A stretch of 64,000 bases of DNA from Atopobium sp. (GCA_015258785.1 JABZHP010000003.1:1-64000), one strand, 5' to 3'; counted from the first letter of the stretch, positions 36,516 through 46,532 are shown. Numbers and translations are program-made. The notes: generated by a model not told the origin, from the sequence alone.

Positions 36516-37271
36516 TTACTTATGCACACGTTCAAATTCAAAGGTGCGCAAAAACTCTTGTGCCCTTTCTGTTTTAGGTGCCGAGAAAAACTCTTGTGCA
36601 TCGGACGACTCTTCTACGATGTGTCCCTGATCAATCAAAATGACTCGATCAGCAACTGCTTGAGCAAAGCGCATCTCGTGAGTTACCACCAGCATGGTCA
36701 TTCCCTGCTCTGCTAGCTCCATAACTACCTGCAAAACCTCATGAACCATCTCAGGGTCAAGAGCTGCAGTAATCTCGTCCAGCAAAAGAACTTCAGGGTT
36801 AGTCATAAGAGCACGAACAATTGCCACGCGCTGCTTTTGACCACCGGAAAGAGCTGATGGATAAGCGTCCTTCTTCTCCCACAGTCCCACACGACGCAAC
36901 AGTTCTTCTGCCTGTGCTAAAACCTCATCCTCTGAGCGCTTCTGCACTACCAGAGGAGCCAGGGTTACGTTTTTCAAAACCGTCATGTTTGGGAATAAAT
37001 CATAGCTCTGAAAAACCATACCAATGCCTGCTGCGGCGCTTTCCCTCTTCTGACCAGAAATAACCTGATCGTGGAGAAGCACTTCTCCCCCTTGGATATC
37101 TTCCAAGCCAACAATGGCGCGAAGCAGCGTAGACTTACCGCAACCGGAAGGTCCCAACACCACGACTACCTCGCCTTTATTGATGGAGAGCGAAATCTTA
37201 TCAAGCACGGGTTTCTGGCTTGAGGGATATACCTTAGTGAGGTCCTTAACTGCTAAAACGGTGTTACTCAT
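36516..37271 (-). CDS. Polar amino-acid ABC transporter ATP-binding protein
   Basis: ABC ATPase of 251 residues from the ATG at 37271. Walker [11 protein letters not shown]-loop in [12 protein letters not shown], signature LSGGQKQR, Walker B VLLLDE and the switch His in VVTHEMRFA are complete. The Walker B context reads [13 protein letters not shown], where the usual PTSAL is changed to ITAAL, which should be tolerated. The frame is open further upstream but runs into the permease. Overlaps the upstream permease gene by 8 bases. Confidence 0.92.
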   Translation of the reverse strand: MSNTVLAVKDLTKVYPSSQKPVLDKISLSINKGEVVVVLGPSGCGKSTLLRAIVGLEDIQGGEVLLHDQVISGQKRESAAAGIGMVFQSYDLFPNMTVLKNVTLAPLVVQKRSEDEVLAQAEELLRRVGLWEKKDAYPSALSGGQKQRVAIVRALMTNPEVLLLDEITAALDPEMVHEVLQVVMELAEQGMTMLVVTHEMRFAQAVADRVILIDQGHIVEESSDAQEFFSAPKTERAQEFLRTFEFERVHK

Positions 37272-37941
37272 GTGAGGCGCTCCTCTCAAGCCTGCGTGAA
37301 AGATACGAAAGTGGGAAGCAGGCAGCAAAATACAGGAAGAAAATAGCTCCGTAAATCCAAAGTGCTCCGTCGGTTGGGAACTTGAAGCGATAAAAATCGG
37401 TGATCTGACTACCAACTCTGAGCAGCTCAACCACGCCAATCAGATTACAAAGTGACGTTGTCTTAATCATGCGTGTAATCAGGTTGATAGCTGGAGGCAA
37501 AAGACGCTTGAAAGCCTGAGGTAGGATGACCTTAAAGAACGTTTGCTGGCGAGAAAGGCCAAGTACAAACGAGCTGTCATACTGAGATGCTGGAATTGAC
37601 TCCAACGCTCCTCGTACCAGGTCACCAAGCTCGGCTGCTCCCCAGAAGGTAAAAACTACAATTGAAGCTTCAATGCCATCAAAATTGACATCAAACCATT
37701 CAGAAGTACCAAAGAACACCACAAAGAGCAGCACTAGCTGAGGCATAACACGAACAATCTCAAGGTAAAAGCGAAGAATTGCACGAACAACCTTGTTGTT
37801 GGATGTCATAAAAAGTCCAACAAGAATACCAAGAGGAATGGAAAGCGCCACAGAGATAAGGCCAATGTGCACCGTTGTTGCAAGACCTCCAAGAAGGCGC
37901 GTTATCACTCCTTCCTGCAGCAAAATGTTATCGACGGGCAT
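37264..37941 (-). CDS. Polar amino-acid ABC transporter permease
   Basis: HisM/GlnP-type permease of 225 residues with about five transmembrane helices. The EAA-loop region [24 protein letters not shown] is well conserved. The ATG at 37941 is preceded by GGAGAGGAGG and lies inside the end of the preceding permease gene (14-base overlap), which points to coupled synthesis of a heterodimeric channel. Confidence 0.9.
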   Translation of the reverse strand: MPVDNILLQEGVITRLLGGLATTVHIGLISVALSIPLGILVGLFMTSNNKVVRAILRFYLEIVRVMPQLVLLFVVFFGTSEWFDVNFDGIEASIVVFTFWGAAELGDLVRGALESIPASQYDSSFVLGLSRQQTFFKVILPQAFKRLLPPAINLITRMIKTTSLCNLIGVVELLRVGSQITDFYRFKFPTDGALWIYGAIFFLYFAACFPLSYLSRRLERSASHE

Positions 37942-38581
37942 AGTCAAGCCTCCTCTCCAGCCAGCTGCCAAGCAAAGAAATAGGAACAAGGATAATCACA
38001 TAGGCAATTACCAGCATAAAGAGGGCTTCTGTAGTGTCGTATTGCATGCCAATAATGTCTTTGGTTACGTACATCAAATCTGCGAGGGCAATGCCGGAAA
38101 CAACGGAAGATTCCTTGATTAAGAAAATGATGTTAGCAACGAGGCCTGGAATTGCTACAGAAAGTGCCTGTGGAAGAATAACGTGCTGGAGCGCTTGAAT
38201 CTTTGAGAGACCCAAAACCTGTGCAGATTCAAACTGAATAGCTGCAACTGATTCAAAACCTGCACGAAACACTTCTGCCATATAGGAGCCACCAAGAAAC
38301 GTTAGACCCACAACAGCAGCTACCTCTGCATCCATTTTGAGACCAATTTTAGTCAGACCAAAGTAGATAAGAAACAGCTGAATAAGCAGGGGTGTTCCTC
38401 TGGAAAGCTCAACATAAACAGCATTAAGCTGACTTAAAACAGGAATCTTTGTCAGCGAAATCTGAGCACTTATCAAACCAACGATAAGCGAGAAGAGAAC
38501 TCCAAAGAAAGAGATAGTAAGCGTTATTTTTGCAGCTTCTGCATACAGTGGGAGGTGTTCCCCTATGAAGCTCCAGTCCAT
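37928..38581 (-). CDS. Polar amino-acid ABC transporter permease
   Basis: Second HisM/GlnP-type permease, 217 residues from the ATG at 38581 behind GAGAGGA. The EAA loop reads FESAQVLGLSKIQALQHVILPQAL. It is the first gene of this ABC operon and follows a leader of about 190 bases with several possible hairpins and a promoter containing a palindrome (38773-38800). Confidence 0.9.
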   Translation of the reverse strand: MDWSFIGEHLPLYAEAAKITLTISFFGVLFSLIVGLISAQISLTKIPVLSQLNAVYVELSRGTPLLIQLFLIYFGLTKIGLKMDAEVAAVVGLTFLGGSYMAEVFRAGFESVAAIQFESAQVLGLSKIQALQHVILPQALSVAIPGLVANIIFLIKESSVVSGIALADLMYVTKDIIGMQYDTTEALFMLVIAYVIILVPISLLGSWLERRLDYARR

Positions 38582-38772
38582 GCGAATAAATCCTCTCGGG
38601 ATGTGCGAATACTCACACAAGAGTTACAAAATAGCTTTACGCCCGAGTCTGTACCAGGAAAATTTTGCTCAGCGACAATTACACCCTGGTCGTATGTGAC
38701 CCGGGCACCAGACACATCGCGGTGCATGCACAAAGTGCAGTGTATGTCGTAGCCATAATTCGCATGCGTATA

Positions 38773-38800
38773 ATCCTAGCCGCTACTAGGATATTGTCAA
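38773..38800 (-). promoter_or_regulatory. Promoter with palindromic operator for the amino-acid ABC operon
   Basis: On the minus strand a perfect -35 hexamer TTGACA (38800-38795) is followed by the inverted repeat ATCCTAG-N6-CTAGGAT (38792-38773), with TAGGAT at 16-base spacing as a possible -10. An operator between -35 and -10 is a classic repressor position. The promoter overlaps the 3' end of the DNA glycosylase gene. The ~190-base leader that follows contains CTGGT...ACCAG and TGCAC-TTT-GTGCA hairpins but matches no riboswitch I know. Confidence 0.6.
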
Positions 38801-39343
38801 CTCACAATTGGTAAATTTTTTGATAATGGAAAATTCTTCCACTAAATCCTCAACTGACATACGTGCGTTAGCGGGACTTGTAGAAGGTAATTGACGTGCA
38901 GGAATACCAGTTTGTTGCTCAGTATAACGCTTGTAGAATTTTGTTGCGGTTCCACCCAGCGTAAAAATAGCGCAGATTGATGAATCTTGAATTAGAGCGC
39001 CAATATTGTGTGGAATCGGATTTGCAATAGAAGCATCACTAGCACCCTTAATATCACAAGCCTTAAGCACATCACAAAGAGCAAGATGATGTCTTTTACA
39101 GAAGTCAATCTTTTCAGATATGGACTTGAGGGGTTTCTCGCCATATAACGCGGCAACTACGCGCCAGAATCTATTCTGAGGATTACCAAAGTAAAAGCCA
39201 ATTTCTCGAGACTTGGGACTAGGCATGGATCCCAAAAGCAGCACGCGAGAGTCAGGGAAGATGATGGGGTCAAGCGTGTTCTCTACATGCGCAAGCACTG
39301 TTTTTGTACTATCGCCGGCAGGCTGTGGCATCTTCGCAGCCAC
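38786..39343 (-). CDS. DNA-deoxyinosine glycosylase (uracil-DNA glycosylase superfamily, family 6-like)
   Basis: A 185-residue protein of the UDG superfamily. Motif 1 LLGSMPSPKSREIGFYFGNP and the following QNRFWRVVAAL segment match the hypoxanthine-DNA glycosylase group, and motif 2 is LPSTSPANAR. These enzymes remove deaminated bases in base-excision repair. The gene is followed after two bases by a phosphatase gene in the reverse reading order (phosphatase first). Confidence 0.85.
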   Translation of the reverse strand: MAAKMPQPAGDSTKTVLAHVENTLDPIIFPDSRVLLLGSMPSPKSREIGFYFGNPQNRFWRVVAALYGEKPLKSISEKIDFCKRHHLALCDVLKACDIKGASDASIANPIPHNIGALIQDSSICAIFTLGGTATKFYKRYTEQQTGIPARQLPSTSPANARMSVEDLVEEFSIIKKFTNCELTIS

Positions 39344-39345
39344 AG

Positions 39346-40125
39346 CTACTCGCCTTCTTGCAGCGGCTCAACAAACTCCTGCAAATCATCAAGGCGCAGC
39401 ACAGTTACTTGGCCATAGCCGGCTCCACCTGTAGTGCCCGTGTCAATTCCCCACTTATCGCCATCTGACTGCACCCATTGCGCAAGGCCATCAGGAGTGG
39501 TGGCGCTGCGATTCAAGTTTTTTGCACCAAAGCTTGCTAACAAAGGAGTAGGTGTATGGCCGCAAATTACAACGGGATACGCTGCTTCTGACGTGCGGAA
39601 ATCCGTTGGATATTGCCAAAACTCTTCACGAATCCACAAAAGATCGTTTTCAGACTGTTTGCTTAAATACTGTTCCAAAGAAGTCTTATCCCAGGCAGTT
39701 GGCAAGGGAACGCCGTTAGACCTTATGCCCGCATGTACCAGAACAAAATCTCTACCTTGGACCTCAACGGTGGCGTACAAAGGAAGCGCCTGCAACCAGT
39801 CAATCAGCTCACCATATTCTTCTTCAGAAAGCGTCTTGAGCTCAGCAAGTGTCGCCTCTCCCCCGTTAATCTGCCACATAAACTGAGCTTCAATATCGGC
39901 TTCTGGGTCCAACGCTTGCAGCGCAAGCTGCTCATGATTGCCCATCAAAACCGTACAGTTAGGAAGCTCGCGAATTGTCTTTATAGTAGCAAGCGAGCTA
40001 GGACCACGGTCAATCATGTCGCCAAGACAATAGAACACGTCTGACTCAGTTGGATTAATACGCTCTAGAGCACGCCTAAGCGGCTCCACATGACCGTGAA
40101 TATCAGAAAAAACGTACGTTGCCAC
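39346..40125 (-). CDS. Calcineurin-type metallophosphoesterase (serine/threonine phosphatase-like)
   Basis: Protein of 259 residues with the PPP-family motifs FSDIHGH, LGDMIDRGPS, MGNHEQ, a later VHAGI and ICGHTPTP, which together bind two metal ions. The set fits bacterial phosphoprotein phosphatases and diadenosine tetraphosphatases (PrpE/ApaH-like). The substrate cannot be told apart by sequence alone. It is six bases from the phospholipase-C-like gene and directly upstream of the DNA glycosylase gene. Confidence 0.88.
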   Translation of the reverse strand: MATYVFSDIHGHVEPLRRALERINPTESDVFYCLGDMIDRGPSSLATIKTIRELPNCTVLMGNHEQLALQALDPEADIEAQFMWQINGGEATLAELKTLSEEEYGELIDWLQALPLYATVEVQGRDFVLVHAGIRSNGVPLPTAWDKTSLEQYLSKQSENDLLWIREEFWQYPTDFRTSEAAYPVVICGHTPTPLLASFGAKNLNRSATTPDGLAQWVQSDGDKWGIDTGTTGGAGYGQVTVLRLDDLQEFVEPLQEGE

Positions 40126-40131
40126 AAAAAC

Positions 40132-41094
40132 CTATTCTGTCGAACCTTCATCTGCAAGCGTCTGACCATCAAAGTTCAGATTTTGCGTAAGCTCTTTTGC
40201 AGTATCAAGATTAAAGTCTGGCGAGAAGAAAACGTCAAGTGCGTATGGCACATTTGCCAGCGCATGGTCATACAAATCCCAGAAGCTCTCTTTGCGCACC
40301 TCTCCCGTGAAAGGATCAGTCCACTCATTTCCCGCTCTGTTATCAAAATCAGAATCAGAAGATTCTCTTGCCCCGTGAGAGAGCGCTTCAATCAAAGAGA
40401 ACCTATTTGTACCAAAGGTACGCTCAAGATGACCAAGTAGCTTTCTCTTCTTACCTGTTGGTGAATATGCTAGATGTTGGATAATCCTAAAATCAACAGC
40501 AGCTGACGAGAAAATCCTGGTATCGGTAGGTTTTTCATACGTCCATAGCAACGCAAAGAAAAACACCCTATCCAAAACGTAAAGCGTATGCAGCGATGCC
40601 TTCAGAACCTCGCTATAAGGCCTATAGGTAGCTACAGTTTTACAAAGGTGAGCGTAAAGAATTGCCTCATCAAGGTCCTTCTCGATTTCTGCATGTACTT
40701 GATTTTTAGCAGATTCATCCAAGCCCTCTACGCCTTGAGAGATAAGCATGTTTTGCCAGTAATAGACAAAAGGATGAGCAGTGGAATCAAGCATATAGTG
40801 GCAGAGAAATCCTGCAATATAGGCGCGAGCGACCGCAACGTCTTTGAGTGGCAGAGGTGCAATTGCGTCACGCATAGAAAGAAGAAGTTCGGGCGTTTTT
40901 TCTTTATGCATAATCGACGCATATTTAGTGTAGCGATGCAGCAGCGGATCTGCTGCTAAATAAAACAGCGGATCTGGACCTTGGTTGCCCAACAGAAAAG
41001 CTTCTCGCTCTTCCATCGTAGAAAAACCAAGTTTGCCTGCAGCTATATCAAAGGCATCCTTGCCAAAGAAGTCATGAGTCAAAATTGCGGGCAT
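40132..41094 (-). CDS. Zinc-dependent phospholipase C/S1-P1-like domain protein
   Basis: Protein of 320 residues with the helical zinc-dependent phospholipase C fold: an early THDFFGKDAFD, GNQGPDPLFY and the FLCHYMLDSTAHPFVYYW segment with several His and Asp ligands. There is no signal peptide, so it is probably cytoplasmic, unlike secreted bacterial phospholipases C. The ATG at 41094 is chosen because AAAGGA is 6 bases upstream; an ATG two codons earlier lies on the ribosome site. Actual substrate unknown. Confidence 0.8.
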   Translation of the reverse strand: MPAILTHDFFGKDAFDIAAGKLGFSTMEEREAFLLGNQGPDPLFYLAADPLLHRYTKYASIMHKEKTPELLLSMRDAIAPLPLKDVAVARAYIAGFLCHYMLDSTAHPFVYYWQNMLISQGVEGLDESAKNQVHAEIEKDLDEAILYAHLCKTVATYRPYSEVLKASLHTLYVLDRVFFFALLWTYEKPTDTRIFSSAAVDFRIIQHLAYSPTGKKRKLLGHLERTFGTNRFSLIEALSHGARESSDSDFDNRAGNEWTDPFTGEVRKESFWDLYDHALANVPYALDVFFSPDFNLDTAKELTQNLNFDGQTLADEGSTE

Positions 41095-41430
41095 GTCCAT
41101 TCCTTTCAGATTGCTACAAACCATTTTACCCAGCAATGGCTCAGTGCGTTAGAGAGAATATAAGACAGCATGTAGTCACTATTGTGAATAAGTTGCCTCT
41201 AAGCTCTCTTCAGCTACCGCCCGCCGATTAATAAGCCTTACCCCCTGTAGTAATACTTAAATATTTGATATCTTTAAACATACTTGGGGGAGATATTTTC
41301 TGTCTGAGCCATCTAGCTTGTATTGCGACTACAAGTTGGGAAAGTAAGGATCTAAGGAGTGAGGCATTCCTTACGGCACAGTAAAGAAAAACCTGCAAAG
41401 ACAGAGAATATCTAATTGAGGGGAGCAATC
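41095..41430. other. 336-bp intergenic region with a possible structured leader
   Basis: Divergent region between the phospholipase-C-like gene and the plus-strand nucleoside unit. On the plus strand CTTGTA-N7-TACAAG and GTAAGGA-N17-TCCTTAC can form hairpins around 41310-41375, and CCCCC near 41243 faces GGGGG near 41285. TTGCGA followed at 16 bases by TAAGGA could be a promoter. No riboswitch class was recognised and no convincing coding frame was found apart from the small peptide that starts at 41431. Confidence 0.4.
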
Positions 41431-41526
41431 ATGGCATGCTGCTATGAGAAGCTTATCTCTGCAGGTAACAAGAGTCTCTGCAGAGTCAAAACATCACGTT
41501 CTTCTGACATAAAGAAGCGTGAGTAA
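41431..41526 (+). CDS. 31-residue basic, cysteine-containing peptide upstream of ADP-ribosylglycohydrolase
   Basis: ATG at 41431 follows GAGGGGAG at 5-base spacing, a stronger ribosome site than that of the next gene. The peptide begins MACCYEKL, has a third Cys at 17 and ends in a Lys/Arg-rich stretch. Its TAA ends one base before the ATG of the ADP-ribosylglycohydrolase, whose own ribosome site is weak, so the peptide probably couples translation. No family recognised. Confidence 0.5.
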   Translation: MACCYEKLISAGNKSLCRVKTSRSSDIKKRE

Positions 41527-41527
41527 C

Positions 41528-42562
41528 ATGAATACGGCAAGAAAAATTAAACTCTATAGGATGCTTACGGCCCTTGCCTATGGCGACGCTTATGGCATGC
41601 CAACAGAGATGATGTCACCACACCAAATCGATTTTGCATTTCCTGATGGAGTTCAAAGTCTTTCAAGTCCACCTAAAAATGACTTTTTTGGAAGACCTTT
41701 TACCGCAGGTCAGACTACAGATGACACAGCAAATGCAATTATTTTGACTAAAAACATCATTGATAACCAGGGAGTTTTTAACCAATCCCGCTACTTTGAT
41801 GCACTAGAAAATTATGTGGCAACAGAGCCAAACGCTGCTCAGGTAGTTGGCCCTTCCACAAGAGCTGCGTTAGCCAATCGACTTTCTGGCCACTCGCTTA
41901 AAACGTGTGGTCGCCTTGGAACCACTAACGGATGTGCCATGAAATGTGCGCCGATGGCTTCAATTGTGAGCTGGAAAGACAAACATGCGCTCATTAACAG
42001 TGTTACTGAACTTGCGCTTCCCACGCACGGAACCAACGTAGCTATCATGGGCGCATCAATGATTGTGGCCGCCATAAGCAGAGGTCTTTCTGAAAACTCG
42101 TTTACGGTTGAGGACGCTCTTGAAACTGCTTTAAGTTACGGACACCGAGCTCTCTACACAAAAATTGGTACACAAATGCCTATGCCTAGCATGTATCAAA
42201 AGTGCATCATGGCGCTGGAGTTTTGCGAGGGCGCCAAAAACCTTGAGGCTCCCCTAGCAGCATCAAGAGACATCTACGACTACTGCGGCTGTGGTTATGA
42301 AACCATAGAGACAATACCTGCAGTTCTTGCGGTAGTTAAGCTCTCTCAAGGAAAAGTCTCTAAAGCAGCGAGAATAGCTGCGGAGATGGGTGGAGATACA
42401 GACACCATTGGATCTATTGCCTGCGCTATTTGCTCTCAGATTCACTATGACGTTTTGCCTGATGAAGTACGTCTGCTTGAGCGCGTCAATGGATACCAGT
42501 TTGAAAAACTTGCAAACGATTTGGAAAACGCCACTTCCCTACCGTATGATGTAGCTATCTAG
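41528..42562 (+). CDS. ADP-ribosylglycohydrolase family protein
   Basis: DraG/ARH-fold hydrolase of 344 residues from the ATG at 41528. The di-metal motifs are clear: GQTTDDTANA near residue 60-70 and GGDTDTIGSIACAI near 300. The family removes ADP-ribose from proteins, nucleic acids or small molecules; some members act on ADP-ribosyl-guanosine or on nucleosides. The adenosine deaminase gene lies 45 bases downstream on the same strand, which favours a role in nucleotide or NAD breakdown products. Confidence 0.88.
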   Translation: MNTARKIKLYRMLTALAYGDAYGMPTEMMSPHQIDFAFPDGVQSLSSPPKNDFFGRPFTAGQTTDDTANAIILTKNIIDNQGVFNQSRYFDALENYVATEPNAAQVVGPSTRAALANRLSGHSLKTCGRLGTTNGCAMKCAPMASIVSWKDKHALINSVTELALPTHGTNVAIMGASMIVAAISRGLSENSFTVEDALETALSYGHRALYTKIGTQMPMPSMYQKCIMALEFCEGAKNLEAPLAASRDIYDYCGCGYETIETIPAVLAVVKLSQGKVSKAARIAAEMGGDTDTIGSIACAICSQIHYDVLPDEVRLLERVNGYQFEKLANDLENATSLPYDVAI

Positions 42563-42607
42563 TTTGCGCTCTTTGCGCCATAGCATACGATTCTTGTAGG
42601 AGGCGCC

Positions 42608-43606
42608 ATGAGCTCCTGTGCTCTTATCGATTTGCATGTCCACCTTGATGGATCAATCCCACTTCCTGCCGCAGCTCAACTTGCAGCAGATGCGGGACTT
42701 GATTTCTCTTTGGCTGAACTCAAAGAAAAGATGCAAGTCCCGGCTCATTGCCAGGATCTTAACCAGTATCTTGCAACATTTGAGCTGCCGCTCAAGCTTA
42801 TGCAGTCAGCACAGGGCATTCGTACGGTTGCAAAGGCATTTCATGAGCAGCTTGACGCAGAGGGCATTCTCTACGCTGAACCCCGCTTTGCACTAGGAAG
42901 CCTTACTGCAGAAGGTCTTTCTCAGCAAGAAGTTATTGAGGCTGCTCTTGCTGGTAGAGCTGACTTCTATGCAGAGCATCCACAGTCAGCGCTCCACACG
43001 GCATACATTATTTGCGCTATGCGTGGCACAGGTGAAGAGCTTAAGCACAAAAATGAAGAGTCAATTGATCTGGCTGCAGCGTACCTTGGAAATGGCGTCG
43101 TAGCAGCAGACTTAGCAGGAGCAGAAGCGCTCTTTGCCACAGAGAATTTCTCGTCACTTTTTGCTGAAGCACAAAGAAAAGACGTTCCTTTTACTATCCA
43201 CGCGGGAGAAGCAGCTGGCCCAGAAAGCATCAAGGCTGCACTTCGACTTGGCGCACAACGTATTGGCCACGGTGTTCGCTCTTTGGAGGACACAGGCGTT
43301 ATCCAGGACCTTAAAGCTGCAAATGTTGCGCTTGAGATTTGCCCTACCAGCAACCTTCAGACGCACATCTTTGAGTCAATAGAGCGCTTCCCTCTTGAGC
43401 AACTGCTTGATGCTGGTCTGACGGTCACTATCAACACGGACAACATGACTGTCTCCAACACTACCCTCTCGCGCGAGTTTGAGCTTTTGCAGCAGCACTG
43501 CGGTCTAGACAAAAATACCGCACGTGAGCTTGCTGAAAATGCTGCACGTGCGGTATTTAGTAATTCTAGCGAGAAGGACCGTCTACTTGCCCATCTTAGG
43601 CAATAG
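42608..43606 (+). CDS. add: Adenosine deaminase
   Basis: Zinc hydrolase of 332 residues converting adenosine to inosine. Metal and catalytic motifs are in order: HVHLDGS (zinc His pair), the [10 protein letters not shown] segment with the zinc His and catalytic Glu, RIGHGVR, and TINTDN with the final Asp. TAGGAGG precedes the ATG. Its 3' end overlaps the 3' end of the convergent copA by 11 bases, with no terminator between them. Adenine deaminases share the fold, so nucleoside specificity is probable rather than certain. Confidence 0.9.
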   Translation: MSSCALIDLHVHLDGSIPLPAAAQLAADAGLDFSLAELKEKMQVPAHCQDLNQYLATFELPLKLMQSAQGIRTVAKAFHEQLDAEGILYAEPRFALGSLTAEGLSQQEVIEAALAGRADFYAEHPQSALHTAYIICAMRGTGEELKHKNEESIDLAAAYLGNGVVAADLAGAEALFATENFSSLFAEAQRKDVPFTIHAGEAAGPESIKAALRLGAQRIGHGVRSLEDTGVIQDLKAANVALEICPTSNLQTHIFESIERFPLEQLLDAGLTVTINTDNMTVSNTTLSREFELLQQHCGLDKNTARELAENAARAVFSNSSEKDRLLAHLRQ

Positions 43607-43802
43607 TAGCCTCATATCCTGCCTGAACAACAGCATCAACCAATGTACTGTCAGCGACATCAGAAGATAGCTCAACTACAGCGCTCTTCTCGTCAAGTGA
43701 AACGGTTGCCTTAGAAACACCCTCGACAGCCTCAAGAGCCTGTGTGACGTGTGCAACACAGTGCTGGCAAGACATGCCCTCTACGTTTAGTTTCTTCTCC
43801 AT
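43596..43802 (-). CDS. copZ: Internal in-frame start: free CopZ-like copper chaperone
   Basis: ATG at 43802-43800, in frame with copA, is preceded on the minus strand by AAGGAGG at 8-base spacing (plus-strand CCTCCTT at 43811-43817). Translation from it would yield a 68-residue protein [15 protein letters not shown]..., exactly the size and start of a stand-alone CopZ. So the gene can make both the fused ATPase and a free chaperone. The Shine-Dalgarno sequence and ATG are seen directly; use in the cell is inferred. Confidence 0.6.
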   Translation of the reverse strand: MEKKLNVEGMSCQHCVAHVTQALEAVEGVSKATVSLDEKSAVVELSSDVADSTLVDAVVQAGYEATIA

Positions 43803-46199
43803 ATAAGATTCCTCCTTCTGTGACGCGGATGCGTCGATTGTGGACTTAGGTTGAACGTCAATGACTGGTTTTGTGGCATGAGCGTCTTGGCGAGTTGCTG
43901 AGCTGGTATTCTTTGGCTTCCAGGTACGCAGGCGCAGTGCATTGCATACAACAAAGACTGACGAGAAGCCCATGGCGGCTGCACCAATCATAGGGTTCAG
44001 CGAAATGCCAAATGGATACAACAGGCCCATAGCTACAGGGATACAAATGGTGTTATAGAACAGAGCCCAGAACAGGTTTTCTTTGATGTTGGTCATAGTG
44101 GCACGAGAAAGCTCAATTGAAGTTGCAACATCAGCTGGATCAGACTTCATCAAAACAATGTCAGCGGACTCAATAGCAACATCGGTACCTGCACCAATTG
44201 CAATTCCCACGTTTGCTCGCGCGAGTGCTGGAGCATCGTTGATGCCATCGCCAACCATAACAACATTTTCTCCAGCGTCTTGGAATTGCCTAATGTAGGA
44301 CTCTTTTTGGCTTGGCAAGACATCAGAGATAACCTGGTCAACACCAAGCTCCTTACCTATGACGTTTGCCGTTGTTGCCTGATCACCAGTGAGCATGACA
44401 GACTTAACGCCCATAGCACGAAGACGAGCAATGGTGGAAGCGCTAGTTTGCTTAACCTTGTCGGCTACAGCAATGACACCAAGGAGCTTACCCTCAAGTG
44501 CAAAGTACAGCGGTGTTTTTGCCTGTTCAGCTAGCTGCTGAGCCTGGGAAGTCAGCTCTTGTGTGCTGATGCCCTCCTGTTCCATAAGACGAGCGTTTCC
44601 TGCTACAAGGCGTTTTTCGTTAACCTTTGCTGAAAGGCCTCCGCCAGCAACTTGCGAGAACTCCTGTACATCAAGAGAGCTGCCTGCAGACTCTCCTAGC
44701 TTCTCTTGAGCGTACGTAACAATTGCCTGCGCAAGTGGATGTTCGCTCTTTTGCTCAAGCGCATATGCATACTCAAGTAGCTGGTGCTCGGAAGTTCCAC
44801 CTGCACAAAGTACGTCAGTTACGCTCGGCTTGCCCTCAGTGAGCGTTCCGGTCTTATCAAGAACAACCACGGTTGCTCGGACCGCACCCTCAAGCGCCTC
44901 GGCAGACTTGACCAAAATGCCATTTGAGGCACCTAGGCCGGTTCCTACCATAATGGCGGTAGGTGTTGCCAGGCCAAGTGCACAAGGGCACGAAATAACC
45001 AGGACAGCAACAGCGTGCGAGAGAGCAACCGCAAAGTCACCAGGTGCCACAAAGACAAACCATGCTGCAAAGGTTACCAGCGCAATTCCAATGACAACAG
45101 GTACAAAGATGCCAGCAATGCTGTCAGCAAGACGCTCGATAGGTGCTTTGGAGCTTGTTGCCTCGTCAACCAGGCGGATAATGCCTGCAAGTGTAGTGTC
45201 ATCGCCAACAGCGGTGGCACGCATCTTAAACCAGCCGCCGGTAGATACCGTAGCACCTGTCACGGAATCGCCAACGGTCTTACTTACAGGAACGGGCTCT
45301 CCGGTAATCGCGGACTCATCGACAGATCCTTCTCCCTCGATGAGCTGGCCATCAACAGGAATTGACTGACCAGCCCTTACCACAAGCACGTCTCCCACCA
45401 CAACGGTATCTGCAGGAACTTCTTGTTCAACACCGTCTTTGACGAGAATAGCAGTCTTTGGGGCAAGGTTCATAAGTGCGTTAATTGCACCTGTGGTATG
45501 ACCTTTTGCGCGAGCCTCAAAGAACTTACCCAAGGTAATCAGAGCAAGAATCAAACCTGCGGACTCAAAGTACATGCCGTGCATTGCCTGGTGAGCTGCA
45601 GTAATGTCTCCTGCAACAAAAGCGTTTGCCATCTGGTACAAACTGACAACACTGTAGGCAAACGACGCTGCTGAGCCCAGCGCAATGAGCGAGTCCATAT
45701 TAGGAGCGCCATGCAGCAATGAGCGGAATCCACCAACAAAATAGTGGCGACAAATAAACAGAATAGGAATGCAAAGCAAGAGTTCGGTAAGAGCCAAGTT
45801 CATCATGCCATTCATACCAGAAACAGCAGGCGGAACAGGTGCTCCCATCATCTCACCCATGGCAAGATAGAACAGTGGAATGGCAAACGCCATTGAGGAG
45901 ATAAGTTCAATCCTCTTTTGCTTTACCGCCTTTTCTGAAGCATCGGTAGCATCTGCCTTAGTAGTTGCAGCAGAATCTTTTTTGTCGCTACGAGGTGTTG
46001 CCTCATAGCCTGCTTTGCTTACTGCGTCAGAAATCTGCTTGAGGGTATCTGGATTACCGTCGTAATCAACTTCCATAGAATTCTTAAGCAGATTAACGCG
46101 AGCCTCAGAGACACCAGAAACAGAGTTTGCCGCCTTCTCTACGTGCGCAGAACAACTTGCACACGTCATTCCTTGTACATCAAAAACTTTCTGATCCAT
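43596..46199 (-). CDS. copA: Copper-exporting P-type ATPase CopA with C-terminal CopZ-like domain
   Basis: P1B-type ATPase of 867 residues. An N-terminal heavy-metal domain has GMTCASC (Cys13, Cys16). The core carries TGEPVPV, the membrane CPC motif ([13 protein letters not shown]), phosphorylation site DKTGT and the hinge [10 protein letters not shown]. Uniquely, after a ~45-residue linker a second heavy-metal domain (about 800-867, CxxC at 811 and 814) forms the C-terminus. This last domain has its own ribosome site and ATG. The gene is read after csoR in a copper-responsive operon. Confidence 0.92.
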   Translation of the reverse strand: MDQKVFDVQGMTCASCSAHVEKAANSVSGVSEARVNLLKNSMEVDYDGNPDTLKQISDAVSKAGYEATPRSDKKDSAATTKADATDASEKAVKQKRIELISSMAFAIPLFYLAMGEMMGAPVPPAVSGMNGMMNLALTELLLCIPILFICRHYFVGGFRSLLHGAPNMDSLIALGSAASFAYSVVSLYQMANAFVAGDITAAHQAMHGMYFESAGLILALITLGKFFEARAKGHTTGAINALMNLAPKTAILVKDGVEQEVPADTVVVGDVLVVRAGQSIPVDGQLIEGEGSVDESAITGEPVPVSKTVGDSVTGATVSTGGWFKMRATAVGDDTTLAGIIRLVDEATSSKAPIERLADSIAGIFVPVVIGIALVTFAAWFVFVAPGDFAVALSHAVAVLVISCPCALGLATPTAIMVGTGLGASNGILVKSAEALEGAVRATVVVLDKTGTLTEGKPSVTDVLCAGGTSEHQLLEYAYALEQKSEHPLAQAIVTYAQEKLGESAGSSLDVQEFSQVAGGGLSAKVNEKRLVAGNARLMEQEGISTQELTSQAQQLAEQAKTPLYFALEGKLLGVIAVADKVKQTSASTIARLRAMGVKSVMLTGDQATTANVIGKELGVDQVISDVLPSQKESYIRQFQDAGENVVMVGDGINDAPALARANVGIAIGAGTDVAIESADIVLMKSDPADVATSIELSRATMTNIKENLFWALFYNTICIPVAMGLLYPFGISLNPMIGAAAMGFSSVFVVCNALRLRTWKPKNTSSATRQDAHATKPVIDVQPKSTIDASASQKEESYMEKKLNVEGMSCQHCVAHVTQALEAVEGVSKATVSLDEKSAVVELSSDVADSTLVDAVVQAGYEATIA

Positions 46200-46208
46200 A
46201 ACGCCACC

Positions 46209-46532
46209 TTACATAAAACGCTTAAAGAGGTCCATAACCTCATCAATAACTTCTGTATCACCCGACTGGATGCGGTCAACCACGCAAGACTCCAGGTGAT
46301 CCTGCATTACTTCTCTTGAGATGGCCTTAACCGCAGACTCAACTGCTGCAAGCTGAATAAGGACATCTCCGCAATAACGATCCTCGTCAATCATTGTTTT
46401 AATGCCATTGAGCTGACCGATTGCACGGTTAATACGGCGAGAAACCCCGCTTTTAAGTTCGCTTGAACGAGGGGTTGCCTTGTGATCACAATGACAGCAT
46501 GTCTTTTGTGATTGGCCGTTTTTCTGAGCCAT
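46209..46532 (-). CDS. csoR: Copper-sensing transcriptional repressor CsoR
   Basis: Helical repressor of 107 residues with the CsoR copper triad Cys54 (RYCGDVL), His79 and Cys83 (DHLESC). Copper binding releases it from DNA. The N-terminus has an extra Cys-rich stretch KTCCHCDH, which could bind metal too. It is nine bases upstream of copA and follows two GC-rich palindromes with the CsoR operator pattern. Confidence 0.92.
   Translation of the reverse strand: MAQKNGQSQKTCCHCDHKATPRSSELKSGVSRRINRAIGQLNGIKTMIDEDRYCGDVLIQLAAVESAVKAISREVMQDHLESCVVDRIQSGDTEVIDEVMDLFKRFM

Noticed and set aside
41228..41428. A 66-codon minus-strand frame in the gap before the ADP-ribosylglycohydrolase unit
   Set aside because: No ribosome site, no neighbour on that strand in operon distance, and it crosses the likely leader of the plus-strand genes.
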